64,000 nucleotides of DNA from JAAOII01 sp965207705 (GTDB lineage Bacteria > Pseudomonadota > Gammaproteobacteria > CBDBNL01 > JAAOII01): positions 1,116,001-1,180,000 of the forward strand of contig OZ242292.1 in NCBI GenBank assembly GCA_965207705.1, written 5' to 3'. Of the stretch, positions 33,804 through 42,909 are shown in pieces. Numbering within the stretch: the stretch's first letter is position 1; each line of letters begins with the position of its first letter. Below the pieces are notes generated by a model. It was given only the letters and a program-made list of their open reading frames with translations, had not been told where the DNA came from and did no database searches. Position numbers and translations under genes: made by a program.

Positions 33804-35066
33804 TCATGGTTTCCAAAGCCGCTCAGGTATACGTAATGCTATAAGCATCTGTTTGACAATACGCCTCATTTTCAGCACCCATATTCTTATTTTTAAGCGA
33901 AACCTTTTTCTATTCATTTGAATATAATGACGCAGTAGTTGAGGTTCTGTTGCTTTCTGCAGCAAGCTATAAGACCTAACGTTATGATATAACTCTTTAT
34001 GTTTTACCACCTCCCGCATAATTTGATTAAGCTCAGCTTGAACTTTATCTGGGGTAAAGTTATATATTAATGAATCAGGCAGGAAAAGGGGAGCAGTTTT
34101 ATACTTTAGATATAATTCATCGTCGTTATCTATCTCCTGGACACGTGAAACCACTTCATCTAATGAACTATAATCATGGCAATTAATAAAAGCTGCTGGG
34201 TTAAACATCCGCGTAATTTGCGGACAACCCCAGTAAATAGGGATGCTTCCCGCTAAGAAGGGATGCCATATTTTTTCAGTAATATAGTGAGGGCAAGATT
34301 GATTTTCAAAGGCGATGGTAAATTTGTATTTGGACATATATTTTAGTTTGGCATATACGATGCTTGGGAGTTGTTTATAACTAATAATATTTTCTTCTAA
34401 TCTCTTTAATTCATCTGTATTTTGCATAACATTCCCAGCGCAATCAACTTTTTTATACTTCATAAGCGCCTGGCATAGTTTACGTCTTTTGACTGTGCCA
34501 AACATTTTTTTATCGTAATTTGAATAAATAAAATTGCAAAAGCGAGATTTATCCGTGTTTCTAAACTCTTTAAGAATTTGATAATATTCTGGTAAATGTT
34601 TTGATAGCGATGGTAATTTTTTTAGGTGAGCCCCTTCATTTTTATTAGCATTTTTATTAGCATCCTTATGTTGCTCTTGGTTTTTTTGATTTTCATATAT
34701 CATAGCCATGGATAAAGGATTTCCTGCAAAAACAGGAAGATAATAATTATTGCTACCCTGCGGACTGTACGAAATACTCCAATCAGCAATTCCTGCTGTT
34801 AAGTTTTTTTGCTCACCAGTAACGCATAATAGAAACGGTATGCGCCCCCATTTTTTATTAATATCTTCCAATTGGTGATAGCAACCCAACCACGTACTAT
34901 GAAAAAGTACAATTAGATCAGGTGGAGGTTGCTTCTTCCCCTTCTCTGGCAGTCCATGCTTATAAGGCACGAGATCCCATTCGTCTGCCACCAGCCGCAT
35001 TAAATGTTCATCTTGCGGCTTTACTATTTTCTGCTCGTAATTCGTTATAAGAGTTGTTATAGTCAT
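33804..35066 (-). CDS. GT10 fucosyltransferase-family protein, array copy 2
   Basis: 420 residues. It has SKYKFTIAFENQSCPHYITE, EKIWHPFLAG, SIPIYWGCP and NPAAFINCHDYSSLDEV. The NANK tract has two units. The variable loop just before the signature reads YKQLPSIVYAKLKYMSKYK and differs from all other copies. The C-terminal heptads are two (LKIRIWV, LKMRRIV). A leader of about 35 nt with ATTATATGG and TAACGC is shared with the neighbouring copies, so each copy was duplicated with its upstream region. Confidence 0.85.
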   Translation of the reverse strand: MTITTLITNYEQKIVKPQDEHLMRLVADEWDLVPYKHGLPEKGKKQPPPDLIVLFHSTWLGCYHQLEDINKKWGRIPFLLCVTGEQKNLTAGIADWSISYSPQGSNNYYLPVFAGNPLSMAMIYENQKNQEQHKDANKNANKNEGAHLKKLPSLSKHLPEYYQILKEFRNTDKSRFCNFIYSNYDKKMFGTVKRRKLCQALMKYKKVDCAGNVMQNTDELKRLEENIISYKQLPSIVYAKLKYMSKYKFTIAFENQSCPHYITEKIWHPFLAGSIPIYWGCPQITRMFNPAAFINCHDYSSLDEVVSRVQEIDNDDELYLKYKTAPLFLPDSLIYNFTPDKVQAELNQIMREVVKHKELYHNVRSYSLLQKATEPQLLRHYIQMNRKRFRLKIRIWVLKMRRIVKQMLIALRIPERLWKP

Positions 35067-35109
35067 CGTCGTGTTTTTGCGTTACGCCATATAATTGGAG
35101 ATGTTAGAT

Positions 35110-36345
35110 TCATATTTTCCAAAATCGCTCAGGCGCCAATGCTATAAGCATCTGTTTGGTAACACCTCTAATTTTCAATATCCAAAAATTTATTTTTAAA
35201 TGAAACCTTTTTCTTTTACGTTGAATATAATAATACAACAGTTGAGGTTTTTTTACTTTCTGCAGCCAGCTATAAGATCTGCTGCTACGATATAACTCTT
35301 TATGTTTTACCACCTCTCGCATAATTTTATTAAGTTCAGCTTGAATTTTATTTGGAGTAAAGTTATACATTAACGAGTCAGGCAGGAAGGGGGGAGCAGC
35401 CGCATACTTTAGATACAATTCATGATTGTTGTCTATCTCCTGGACATGTGATACCACTTCATCTAACGAACTATAATCATGGCAATTAATAAAAGCGGCT
35501 GGGTTAAACATCCGCGTAATTTTTGGACAACCCCAGTAAATGGGAATGCTTCCCACCAATAAGGGATGCCATATTTTTTCAGTAACATAATGAGGAGAAG
35601 AATCATTTTCAAAGGCGATGGTAAATTTGTATTTGGAAATGTATGATAGTATTGTATGTGGGATTCTTGGGGATTGTTTATCATTAATAATATTTTCGTC
35701 CAATCTCTTTAGTTCATCTGTATTTTGCATAATTCTCCCCGCGCAATCAATTTTTTTATACTTCATAAGTGCTCGGCAAAATTCAGCCCGTTTAACTGTG
35801 CCAGGGAACTTTTTATTGTAATGTGAATAGATAAAGTTGCAAAAGCGGGACTTATCCGTGTTTCTAAACCCTTTAATGATTTGGCAATATTCTGATAGTG
35901 GTTGCAAATTTTTTAGGTTAGGCCATGTATCTTTATTAGCATTCTTATGTTGCTCTTGGTTTTTTCGATTTTCATATATAAAAGCCATGGATAAATTCTG
36001 TCCCACAAAAACAGGAAAATAATGATTGTTGCTGCTCTGCGGTGTGTATGAAATACTCCAATCAGCAATACCTGCTGTTATGTTTTTTCGCTCGCCAGTA
36101 ATACATAATAGAAACGGGATATCCCCCCATTTTTGCTTAATATCTTCCAATAAGTGATAGTTATGCAAACTCACATTATGAAGAAACACAATTAGATCAG
36201 GCGGTGGTTGCTTCTTCCCCTTCACTGGCAGTCCATGCTTATAAGGCGCGAGGTCCCATTCGTCTGCCACCAGACGGATTAAATGTTTATCTTGCAGATC
36301 TACTATTTTCTGCTCGTAATTCGTTATAAGAGTGGTTATAGTCAT
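35110..36345 (-). CDS. GT10 fucosyltransferase-family protein, array copy 3
   Basis: 411 residues. It shows SKYKFTIAFENDSSPHYVTE, EKIWHPLLVG, SIPIYWGCP and NPAAFINCHDYSSLDEV. A single NANK unit is present. The variable loop belongs to the KQSPRIPHTILSY type shared with copies 4 and 6. The tail has LKINFWI, LKIRGVT. The 43-bp spacer to copy 2 carries the conserved leader. Same predicted chemistry; acceptor unknown. Confidence 0.85.
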   Translation of the reverse strand: MTITTLITNYEQKIVDLQDKHLIRLVADEWDLAPYKHGLPVKGKKQPPPDLIVFLHNVSLHNYHLLEDIKQKWGDIPFLLCITGERKNITAGIADWSISYTPQSSNNHYFPVFVGQNLSMAFIYENRKNQEQHKNANKDTWPNLKNLQPLSEYCQIIKGFRNTDKSRFCNFIYSHYNKKFPGTVKRAEFCRALMKYKKIDCAGRIMQNTDELKRLDENIINDKQSPRIPHTILSYISKYKFTIAFENDSSPHYVTEKIWHPLLVGSIPIYWGCPKITRMFNPAAFINCHDYSSLDEVVSHVQEIDNNHELYLKYAAAPPFLPDSLMYNFTPNKIQAELNKIMREVVKHKELYRSSRSYSWLQKVKKPQLLYYYIQRKRKRFHLKINFWILKIRGVTKQMLIALAPERFWKI

Positions 36346-36388
36346 ATCTTTATTTTCGCGTTATCCCATATAATGGAGGATATTAAAT

Positions 36389-37666
36389 TCATATTTTAAA
36401 AAGTCGCTTAGGTATATGTAATGCTATAAGCATCTGCATCTGTTTGGCAACACCCTTAATTTTTAATATCCCGAATTTTATTATCATTATCCAAAAGCTT
36501 ATTTTTAAGCGAAACCTTTTTCTATTCATTTGAATATAATGACGTAGCAGTTGAAGGTTTGTTACTTTCTGCAGCCAGCTATATGACCTAACGTTATGAT
36601 ATAACTTTTTATGTTTCACCACCCCCCGCATAATCTTATTAATTTCAGATTGAACTTTATCAGAGGTGAAGTTATATATTAATGAATCAGGCAGGAATGG
36701 AGGAGCAGTTGCATACTTTAGATATAATTCATGATCGTTGTCTATCTCCTGGACACGTGATACCACCTCATCTAACGAGTTATAATCATGGCAATTAATA
36801 AAAGTAGCTGGGTTAAACATCTGTGCAATTTTTGGACAACCCCAATAAATAGGAATACTTCCCACTAAGAAGGGGCGCCATATTTTTTCAGTAATATAAT
36901 GAGGATAAGAATAATTTTCAAAGGCGATGGTAAATTTGTATTTGGAGATGTATGGTAGTATTGTATGTAGGATTCTTGGGGATTGTTTATCACTAATAAT
37001 ATTTTTATCTAATCTCTTTAGTTCATCTGTATTTTGCATAACCTCTCCAGCACAATCAACTTTTTTATACTTCATAAGCGACTTACAAAATTCAACCCGT
37101 TTAATTGTGCCAGAGAAACTTTTATTGTAATTTGAATAGACAAAATTACAAAAGCGAGATTTATCTGTGTTTCTAAACTCTTTAATAATTTGGCAATATT
37201 CTGACAAATGTTTTGATAGTGGTGGTAAATTTTTTAGGTGAGGCGCCCCATCTTTATTAGCATCCATACTTTGCTCTTGGTTTTTTTGATTTTCATATAT
37301 CATAGCCATGGATGTAGGACTTCTTGCAAAAACAGGAAGATAATAATTGTTGCTATTCTGCGGTGCATAAGAAATAGTCCAATCAGCAATGTCAGCTGCT
37401 ATGTTTTTCCGCTCGCCAGTAACACATAATAGAAACGGGATATGCCCCCATTTTTGCTTCATATCTTCCAATAAGTGATAGTTATGCAAGCTCATATTAT
37501 GAAAAAACACAATTAGATCCGGCGGAGATTGCTTCTTCCCTTTCTCTGGCAATCCATACTTATAAGGCACGAGATTCCATTCGTCTGCCACCAGCCGCAT
37601 TAAATATTTATCTTGCGGTTCTGCTATTTGACCCCCATAATCAATTATAAGAGTAGTTATAGTCAT
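36389..37666 (-). CDS. GT10 fucosyltransferase-family protein, array copy 4
   Basis: 425 residues. SKYKFTIAFENYSYPHYITE, EKIWRPFLVG, SIPIYWGCP and NPATFINCHDYNSLDEV define the GT10 domain. The repeat tract is one DANK unit. The variable loop is KQSPRILHTILPY. The tail has LKISFWI, MIIKFGI and LKIKGVA, an altered three-heptad form, and ends in a basic stretch. Confidence 0.85.
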   Translation of the reverse strand: MTITTLIIDYGGQIAEPQDKYLMRLVADEWNLVPYKYGLPEKGKKQSPPDLIVFFHNMSLHNYHLLEDMKQKWGHIPFLLCVTGERKNIAADIADWTISYAPQNSNNYYLPVFARSPTSMAMIYENQKNQEQSMDANKDGAPHLKNLPPLSKHLSEYCQIIKEFRNTDKSRFCNFVYSNYNKSFSGTIKRVEFCKSLMKYKKVDCAGEVMQNTDELKRLDKNIISDKQSPRILHTILPYISKYKFTIAFENYSYPHYITEKIWRPFLVGSIPIYWGCPKIAQMFNPATFINCHDYNSLDEVVSRVQEIDNDHELYLKYATAPPFLPDSLIYNFTSDKVQSEINKIMRGVVKHKKLYHNVRSYSWLQKVTNLQLLRHYIQMNRKRFRLKISFWIMIIKFGILKIKGVAKQMQMLIALHIPKRLFKI

Positions 37667-37718
37667 AGCTTTATTTCTGCGTTATACCATGTAATTGGGA
37701 TAATTGGGGATGTTAGAT

Positions 37719-38969
37719 TCATACTTTCTGAGGTCGCTTAGGTATATGTCTGGCGATGCGCTGCATTTTTAATGCCCAAGGTTCTATTTTCAATACCCAA
37801 AGCATTATTTTTAAGTGAAGCCCTTTCCTCTTACATTGAATATAATGACGCAGTAGTTGAGGTTCTGTTGCTTTCCGCCGCCAGCTATAAGACCTAACGT
37901 TATGATATAACTCTTTATGTTTTACTACCCCCCGCATAATTTTATTAAGTTCAGCTTGAATTTTATCTGGGGTAAAGTTATACATTAACGAATCAGGCAG
38001 AAAAGGAGGAGCAGTTGCATACTTTAGATACAATTCATGATCATTATCTATCTCCTGGATACGCGATACCACTTCATCTAATGAACTATAATCATGGCAA
38101 TTAATAAAAGCGGCTGGGTTAAACATCCGCGCAATTTTTGGACAACCCCAGTAAATAGGGATACTTCCCACTAAGAAGGGGTGCACTATTTTTTCAGTAA
38201 CATAATGGGGATAAGATTGATTTTCAAAGGCAATGGTAAATTTATATTTAGAAATGTATGTTAGTTTTGTAGGTGGATTTATTGAGTAACGTTTCTTAAG
38301 AATAGTATTTTTATCTAATCTCTTTAGTTCATCTGTATTTTGCATAACTCCACCAGCGCAATCAATTTTTTTATACTTCATAAGCGACTTACAAAATTCA
38401 ACCCGTTTAACGGCACCAGAGAAATTTTTATCGTAATTTGAATAGACAAAATTGCAAAAGCGGGACTTATCAGTATTTCTAAACTCTTTAAGAATTTGGC
38501 AATATTCTGGGTAATGTTTTGATGGCGATGGTAAATTTTTCAGGCGATACAGTCCATCTTTATTAGCATCCATACTTTGCTCTTGGTTTTTTTGATTTTC
38601 ATATATCATAGCCGTGGGTAAAGGTTTTCCTGCAAAAACAGGAAGATAATAATTGTTGCTACTCTGCGGCATGTATGAAATATTCCAATCAGCAATGCCA
38701 TCTGTTAGATTTTTCCGCTCACCAGTGACACATAATAGAAATGGGATGTGCCCCCATTTTTGTTTAATGTTTTTCAATCTGTGATAGTTGCCAAAATGAG
38801 AGTGAGAAAAAACAATTAAATCGGGCGGTGGTTGCTCCTTCCCCTTCTCTGGCAGCCCATGCTTATAAGACACGAGATCCCATTCATCTGCCACTAGCCG
38901 CATTAAATAATCATCGTGCGGTTCTACTATTTGACCCTCGTAACCAATTATAAGAGTAGTTATAGTCAT
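37719..38969 (-). CDS. GT10 fucosyltransferase-family protein, array copy 5
   Basis: 416 residues. SKYKFTIAFENQSYPHYVTE, EKIVHPFLVG and SIPIYWGCP are intact. The variable loop is the KRYSINPPTKLTY type, shared only with copy 1, and the tail (LKIMLWV, LKIEPWA, LKMQRIA) also matches copy 1. One DANK unit is present. This pairing of loop and tail across non-adjacent copies supports segment exchange within the array. Confidence 0.85.
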   Translation of the reverse strand: MTITTLIIGYEGQIVEPHDDYLMRLVADEWDLVSYKHGLPEKGKEQPPPDLIVFSHSHFGNYHRLKNIKQKWGHIPFLLCVTGERKNLTDGIADWNISYMPQSSNNYYLPVFAGKPLPTAMIYENQKNQEQSMDANKDGLYRLKNLPSPSKHYPEYCQILKEFRNTDKSRFCNFVYSNYDKNFSGAVKRVEFCKSLMKYKKIDCAGGVMQNTDELKRLDKNTILKKRYSINPPTKLTYISKYKFTIAFENQSYPHYVTEKIVHPFLVGSIPIYWGCPKIARMFNPAAFINCHDYSSLDEVVSRIQEIDNDHELYLKYATAPPFLPDSLMYNFTPDKIQAELNKIMRGVVKHKELYHNVRSYSWRRKATEPQLLRHYIQCKRKGLHLKIMLWVLKIEPWALKMQRIARHIPKRPQKV

Positions 38970-39030
38970 AGCTTTATGTTTGCGTTATACCATGTAATTG
39001 GGATAATTAGGATAATTGGGGATGTTAGAT

Positions 39031-40251
39031 TCATACTTTCTGAAGTCGCTTAGGTATACGTTTGACAGTGAGCCTCATTTTCAGCACCCAAAGTTTTATT
39101 TTTAAGCGAAACCTTCTTCTATTACTTTGAATATAATGACGCAACAGTTGAGGTTCTGTTACTTTCTGCAGCCAGCTATAAGAACTGCTATTACGATATA
39201 ATTCTTTATGTTTTAACACCCCCCGCATAATTTTAGTAAGTTCAGCTTGAATTTTATCTGGGGTAAAGTTGTACATTAATGAGCCAGGTAGGAAAGGAGG
39301 AGCAGTTGCATACTTTAGATACAATTCATGATCGTTATCTATCTCCTGGATACGCGATACCACTTCATCTAATGAACTATAATCATGGCAATTAATAAAA
39401 GCGGCTGGGTTAAACATCCGCGTAACTTGCGGACAACCCCAATAAATAGGAATACTTCCCGCTAAGAAGGGGAGCACTATTTTTTCAGTAACATAATGGG
39501 GATAAGATTGATTTTCAAAGGCGATGGTGAATTTATATTTGGACATGTATGGTAGTGTTGCATGTAGGATTCTTGGGGATTGTTTATCATAAATAACATT
39601 TTTATCTAATCTCTTTAATTCATCTGTGTTTTGCATAACGCTCCCAGCGCAATCAACTTTTTTATACTTCATAAGTTCTCGGCAAAACTTAGCTCGTTTA
39701 ACTGTGCCAGAGAGTTTTTTGTTGGAATTTGAATAAATAAAATTACAAAAGCGGGACTTATCTATATTTCTAAACTCTTTAAGAATTTGGCAATATTCTA
39801 ATAGGGGTAGAATATTTTTCAGGTAAGCCCCTTCATCTTTATTAGCATCCTTATGTTGCTCTTGGTTTTTTTGCTTTTCATATATCATAGCCATGAATAA
39901 ATTCTGTCCCGCAAAAACGGGAAGATAATAATTGTTGCTACTCTGCGGCATGTATGAAATATTCCAATCAGCAATGCCAGCAGTTATGTTTTTTCGCTCG
40001 CCAGTAAGACATAATAGAAATGGGATATGCCCCCATTTTTGCTTAATAGCTTCCAATAAGTGATTGTTACCCAGACCCATATTATGATAAAACACAATTA
40101 GATCAGGCGGAGGTTGCTCCTTCCCTTTCTCTGGCAGTCCATACTTATAAGGGACGAGTTCCCATTTATCTGCGACCAGCCACATTAAATAATCAACCTG
40201 CGGTTCTACTATTTGACCCTCGTAACCAATTATAAGAGTAGTTATAGCCAT
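39031..40251 (-). CDS. GT10 fucosyltransferase-family protein, array copy 6 (promoter-proximal)
   Basis: 406 residues, the shortest copy. It has SKYKFTIAFENQSYPHYVTE, EKIVLPFLAG, SIPIYWGCP and NPAAFINCHDYSSLDEV. The N-terminus is almost that of copy 1. It has one DANK unit and a KQSPRILHATLPY loop. The tail has LKIKLWV and LKMRLTV. It is the first gene of the array and the only copy with a perfect TATAAT upstream (36-nt gap). Confidence 0.85.
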   Translation of the reverse strand: MAITTLIIGYEGQIVEPQVDYLMWLVADKWELVPYKYGLPEKGKEQPPPDLIVFYHNMGLGNNHLLEAIKQKWGHIPFLLCLTGERKNITAGIADWNISYMPQSSNNYYLPVFAGQNLFMAMIYEKQKNQEQHKDANKDEGAYLKNILPLLEYCQILKEFRNIDKSRFCNFIYSNSNKKLSGTVKRAKFCRELMKYKKVDCAGSVMQNTDELKRLDKNVIYDKQSPRILHATLPYMSKYKFTIAFENQSYPHYVTEKIVLPFLAGSIPIYWGCPQVTRMFNPAAFINCHDYSSLDEVVSRIQEIDNDHELYLKYATAPPFLPGSLMYNFTPDKIQAELTKIMRGVLKHKELYRNSSSYSWLQKVTEPQLLRHYIQSNRRRFRLKIKLWVLKMRLTVKRIPKRLQKV

Positions 40252-40286
40252 TGTTGTATTAGCAGATGTATTCTATACATTGAATA

Positions 40287-40292
40287 ATTATA
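40287..40292 (-). promoter_or_regulatory. -10 box TATAAT of the GT10 array
   Basis: Minus-strand TATAAT ends 35 nt before the ATG at 40249-40251, leaving an untranslated leader of about 30 nt. This is longer than most in the window. Confidence 0.4.
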
Positions 40293-40401
40293 ACACGTGG
40301 ATTATGAACCCTCGGGCAGTATAGAGGGTATCTTGCCTCCCCTTTATTTTTCAAAGTTTAACAAATTATCTGATTATAGGCAATTTTAACGGATATTTTT
40401 T

Positions 40402-40407
40402 TATAAT
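40402..40407 (+). promoter_or_regulatory. -10 box TATAAT of pckA, leaderless
   Basis: TATAAT, then AGATTA, then ATG at 40414. With a 6-nt gap the start codon is the expected first transcribed base. Confidence 0.55.
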
Positions 40408-40413
40408 AGATTA

Positions 40414-42006
40414 ATGGAAGATAATTCAAATATGATGTCATCTCCTGGGCTATACTCTTTTGCCATAAATGGCAAACAATATAACTTTGCTCGGGCTTGG
40501 CATAACTTATTACCCTCTGATTTGGCGCAACAGATGGTTGCGCGCGGTGAAGGAAAATTGACGGATAACGGAGCGATTGCTTGCCGCACAGGAAATTTTA
40601 CTGGACGTTCTCCACAGGACAGGGTTATAGTCAAAGATGCCAGTACAGAAAATACCATTGATTGGGGCGAAATTAACATCCCTTCCACAAATGAAGTTTT
40701 CAACCCTCTTGCTGATAAATTAATTAGCCAATTGCAAGAAAAAAAAGTATTTATAAAGGACTGCTATGCTTGTTCAGCGCCTGAGAGCCGTCTTAATATC
40801 AGAGTCATATCATCCACTGCCTATCATTCATTATTTGCCGATAATATGTTTTTACGGCTGCGTGATGAACAGGACACAACTGAGCAACAGGATACTCGTA
40901 ACATCTCACCAGATGTAACCATAATAGTTGACCCTTCTTTTAAAGCCAATCCTCAAGTAGACGGAACCCGCAGCCCCAATTTTGTTATTATGAATATTGC
41001 AGCAGGAGTTATTTGTATAGGAGGCACTGGCTACACAGGGGAAGTGAAAAAAGGAGTATTCTCTCTGCTTAATTATTTGTTGCCACAGCGTCACCAAATC
41101 TTAGGGATGCACTGCGGCGCTAATATTGGCAAAGATGGCAAGGTTGCTTTATTCTTTGGTTTGTCAGGCACTGGTAAAACCACACTATCATCCGACCCTA
41201 AAAGACAACTCATCGGTGATGATGAGCATGGCTGGAGCGAACAGGGCATCTTTAATATGGAAGGCGGTTGTTATGCCAAAGTAATTAATCTCAGCCATGA
41301 AAATGAGCCGCTTATTTGGGATGCAATAAAACCAGGCGCTTTGTTAGAGAATGTCAGCTTTTGCAAGGATAGCAACAAAGTAGATTACTCTAATTCTGCA
41401 ATCACTGAAAACACCCGAGTATCATACCCGCTGTCTCACATAGATAATTTTTATTCCAAAGAAAGGGCTCCTCATCCGAGCGATATATTTTTCTTATCAT
41501 GTGATTCTTTCGGTATTCTGCCTCCTTTGGCATCTCTTACTGAAGAGCAAGCTGCCTTTTATTTTCTGTGCGGCTACACTGCTAAGATAGCTGGCACCGA
41601 GCAAGGCATAACCGAACCGAAAGCTGCTTTATCTGTATGCTTTGGCGCGCCTTTTATGCCGCTGCCTCCTTTAGTTTATGCAAATATGATGCAAGAAAAA
41701 ACTCGTAAATATGGAGTGAAAATATGGCTGGTAAATACTGGCTGGAGTGGCGGAGGATATGGCGAAGGAAGTAGAATGCCTTTAAAATATACTCGCGCTT
41801 TAATAGATGCGGTGTTGGAGAAAAAACTGCCTCAAGATAAATTTGCCTCTCATCCAGTATTTGACTTTGCCGTGCCGCAAGAGTGCCCGGGAGTGCCATC
41901 AGAAATACTAAATCCGCAAGATACTTGGAGTGATAAAGAAGCATATTTCAAAAAAGCCCGCGAATTAAAACAGCAGTTAGAGGACTTCGTTGCCAACTAT
42001 AATTAA
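40414..42006 (+). CDS. pckA: Phosphoenolpyruvate carboxykinase (ATP)
   Basis: 530 residues, the usual size. GLSGTGKTTLSSDP (Walker A, about 249-262), IGDDEHGW (metal-binding Asp), FTGRSPQDR, MHCGANIG and the late WLVNTGWSGGGYGEGSRM are all present. It converts oxaloacetate and ATP to phosphoenolpyruvate, the entry to gluconeogenesis. With a beta-oxidation operon nearby this fits growth on fatty or amino acids, although no glyoxylate-cycle gene is visible. It is divergent from the GT10 array. Confidence 0.96.
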   Translation: MEDNSNMMSSPGLYSFAINGKQYNFARAWHNLLPSDLAQQMVARGEGKLTDNGAIACRTGNFTGRSPQDRVIVKDASTENTIDWGEINIPSTNEVFNPLADKLISQLQEKKVFIKDCYACSAPESRLNIRVISSTAYHSLFADNMFLRLRDEQDTTEQQDTRNISPDVTIIVDPSFKANPQVDGTRSPNFVIMNIAAGVICIGGTGYTGEVKKGVFSLLNYLLPQRHQILGMHCGANIGKDGKVALFFGLSGTGKTTLSSDPKRQLIGDDEHGWSEQGIFNMEGGCYAKVINLSHENEPLIWDAIKPGALLENVSFCKDSNKVDYSNSAITENTRVSYPLSHIDNFYSKERAPHPSDIFFLSCDSFGILPPLASLTEEQAAFYFLCGYTAKIAGTEQGITEPKAALSVCFGAPFMPLPPLVYANMMQEKTRKYGVKIWLVNTGWSGGGYGEGSRMPLKYTRALIDAVLEKKLPQDKFASHPVFDFAVPQECPGVPSEILNPQDTWSDKEAYFKKARELKQQLEDFVANYN

Positions 42007-42038
42007 CTGGTAAATAAGCTATAGATTTATTCGTTTAC

Positions 42039-42863
42039 TTGGCTTTGTTGCTTGCAGCGGTATCCCATGCCGGCTGGAACGCCCTGGTAAAAAAAGGCAG
42101 CGATAAACTTCATAGCATGGTTGTGATTGCTTTTGGAACCTCAGTAATAGCTGCAGTTTTTTTGCCTTTCGTTAATACCCCTTCTCCTGTTGTTTACGGC
42201 TGGGTTGCTCTTTCACTCTTCATTCATTTTTTCTATAAGCTTTGTTTAATGCAAGCATATAAATTTGGTGACTTTGCTCAGATTTACCCCATAACGCGTG
42301 GAAGCATTCCTTTATTAGTTTTAATTGCCGCTTTTATATTTATCGGCGAACAAGTAGGATTGCCTACGGTGGGATTTATTATCATTTTAGCTACAGGTGT
42401 TTGTTTGGCATCATTTAAGGGCGGCGCCTCATCTGCAATTAATAAATCAGCAATTGGTTTTGCCTTACTAACCGCATTCTTCAGCGCTAGCTATACTATT
42501 GTTGATGGCGTCGCAGTGCGCTTGAACCAAGATGCTTTCTCTTATGTAATATGGTTGTTAACCCTGGATGGTATAATATTATTAGGGTTTGCTTATTGGC
42601 GCGAGGGCTCAAAGATACTACTACCTTTAAAAACCAATTGGCGAATAGGAATAATCGGCGGCATCCTTAGTTTAACTGCGTATGGAATTACACTATGGGC
42701 GATGACTCAAATACCATTGGCATTGGTCTCGGGATTGCGAGAAACTAGTATTTTATTCGCTATGTTAATTGCTTGGCTTTTTGTTAAAGAGAGAATGAAT
42801 CTCTATAGAATTATTGCAGCCCTATTAATAGTTATAGGGGCTGTGGGAATTAAATTTGTCTAA
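42039..42863 (+). CDS. EamA/DMT-family membrane transporter
   Basis: 274 residues with about ten hydrophobic helices in two halves. AAVSHAGWNALVKKGSDKL matches the start of EamA proteins, followed by AYKFGDFAQIYPITRGSIPLL. The second half ends SGLRETSILFAMLIAWLFVKERMN, typical of the repeat. No ATG is available; translation probably begins at TTG 42039, with a second TTG two codons later. Members export metabolites or amino acids; the substrate is unknown. It starts 32 bp after pckA. Confidence 0.83.
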   Translation: MALLLAAVSHAGWNALVKKGSDKLHSMVVIAFGTSVIAAVFLPFVNTPSPVVYGWVALSLFIHFFYKLCLMQAYKFGDFAQIYPITRGSIPLLVLIAAFIFIGEQVGLPTVGFIIILATGVCLASFKGGASSAINKSAIGFALLTAFFSASYTIVDGVAVRLNQDAFSYVIWLLTLDGIILLGFAYWREGSKILLPLKTNWRIGIIGGILSLTAYGITLWAMTQIPLALVSGLRETSILFAMLIAWLFVKERMNLYRIIAALLIVIGAVGIKFV

Positions 42864-42877
42864 GGGGAGTATTAATA

Positions 42878-42909
42878 GAGGGTATTAAGAGGGTATTAAG
42901 AGGGTATTA
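42878..42909. repeat. 11-bp tandem repeat, three units, between convergent genes
   Basis: The unit gagggtattaa is repeated three times between the eamA stop and the accC stop. The last unit includes the accC TAA. The period is not a multiple of three. Confidence 0.7.

Noticed and set aside
40252..40413. Possible small RNA in the pckA-GT10 divergent gap
   Set aside because: Only the two promoters could be seen; no stable hairpin with a T-run was found.
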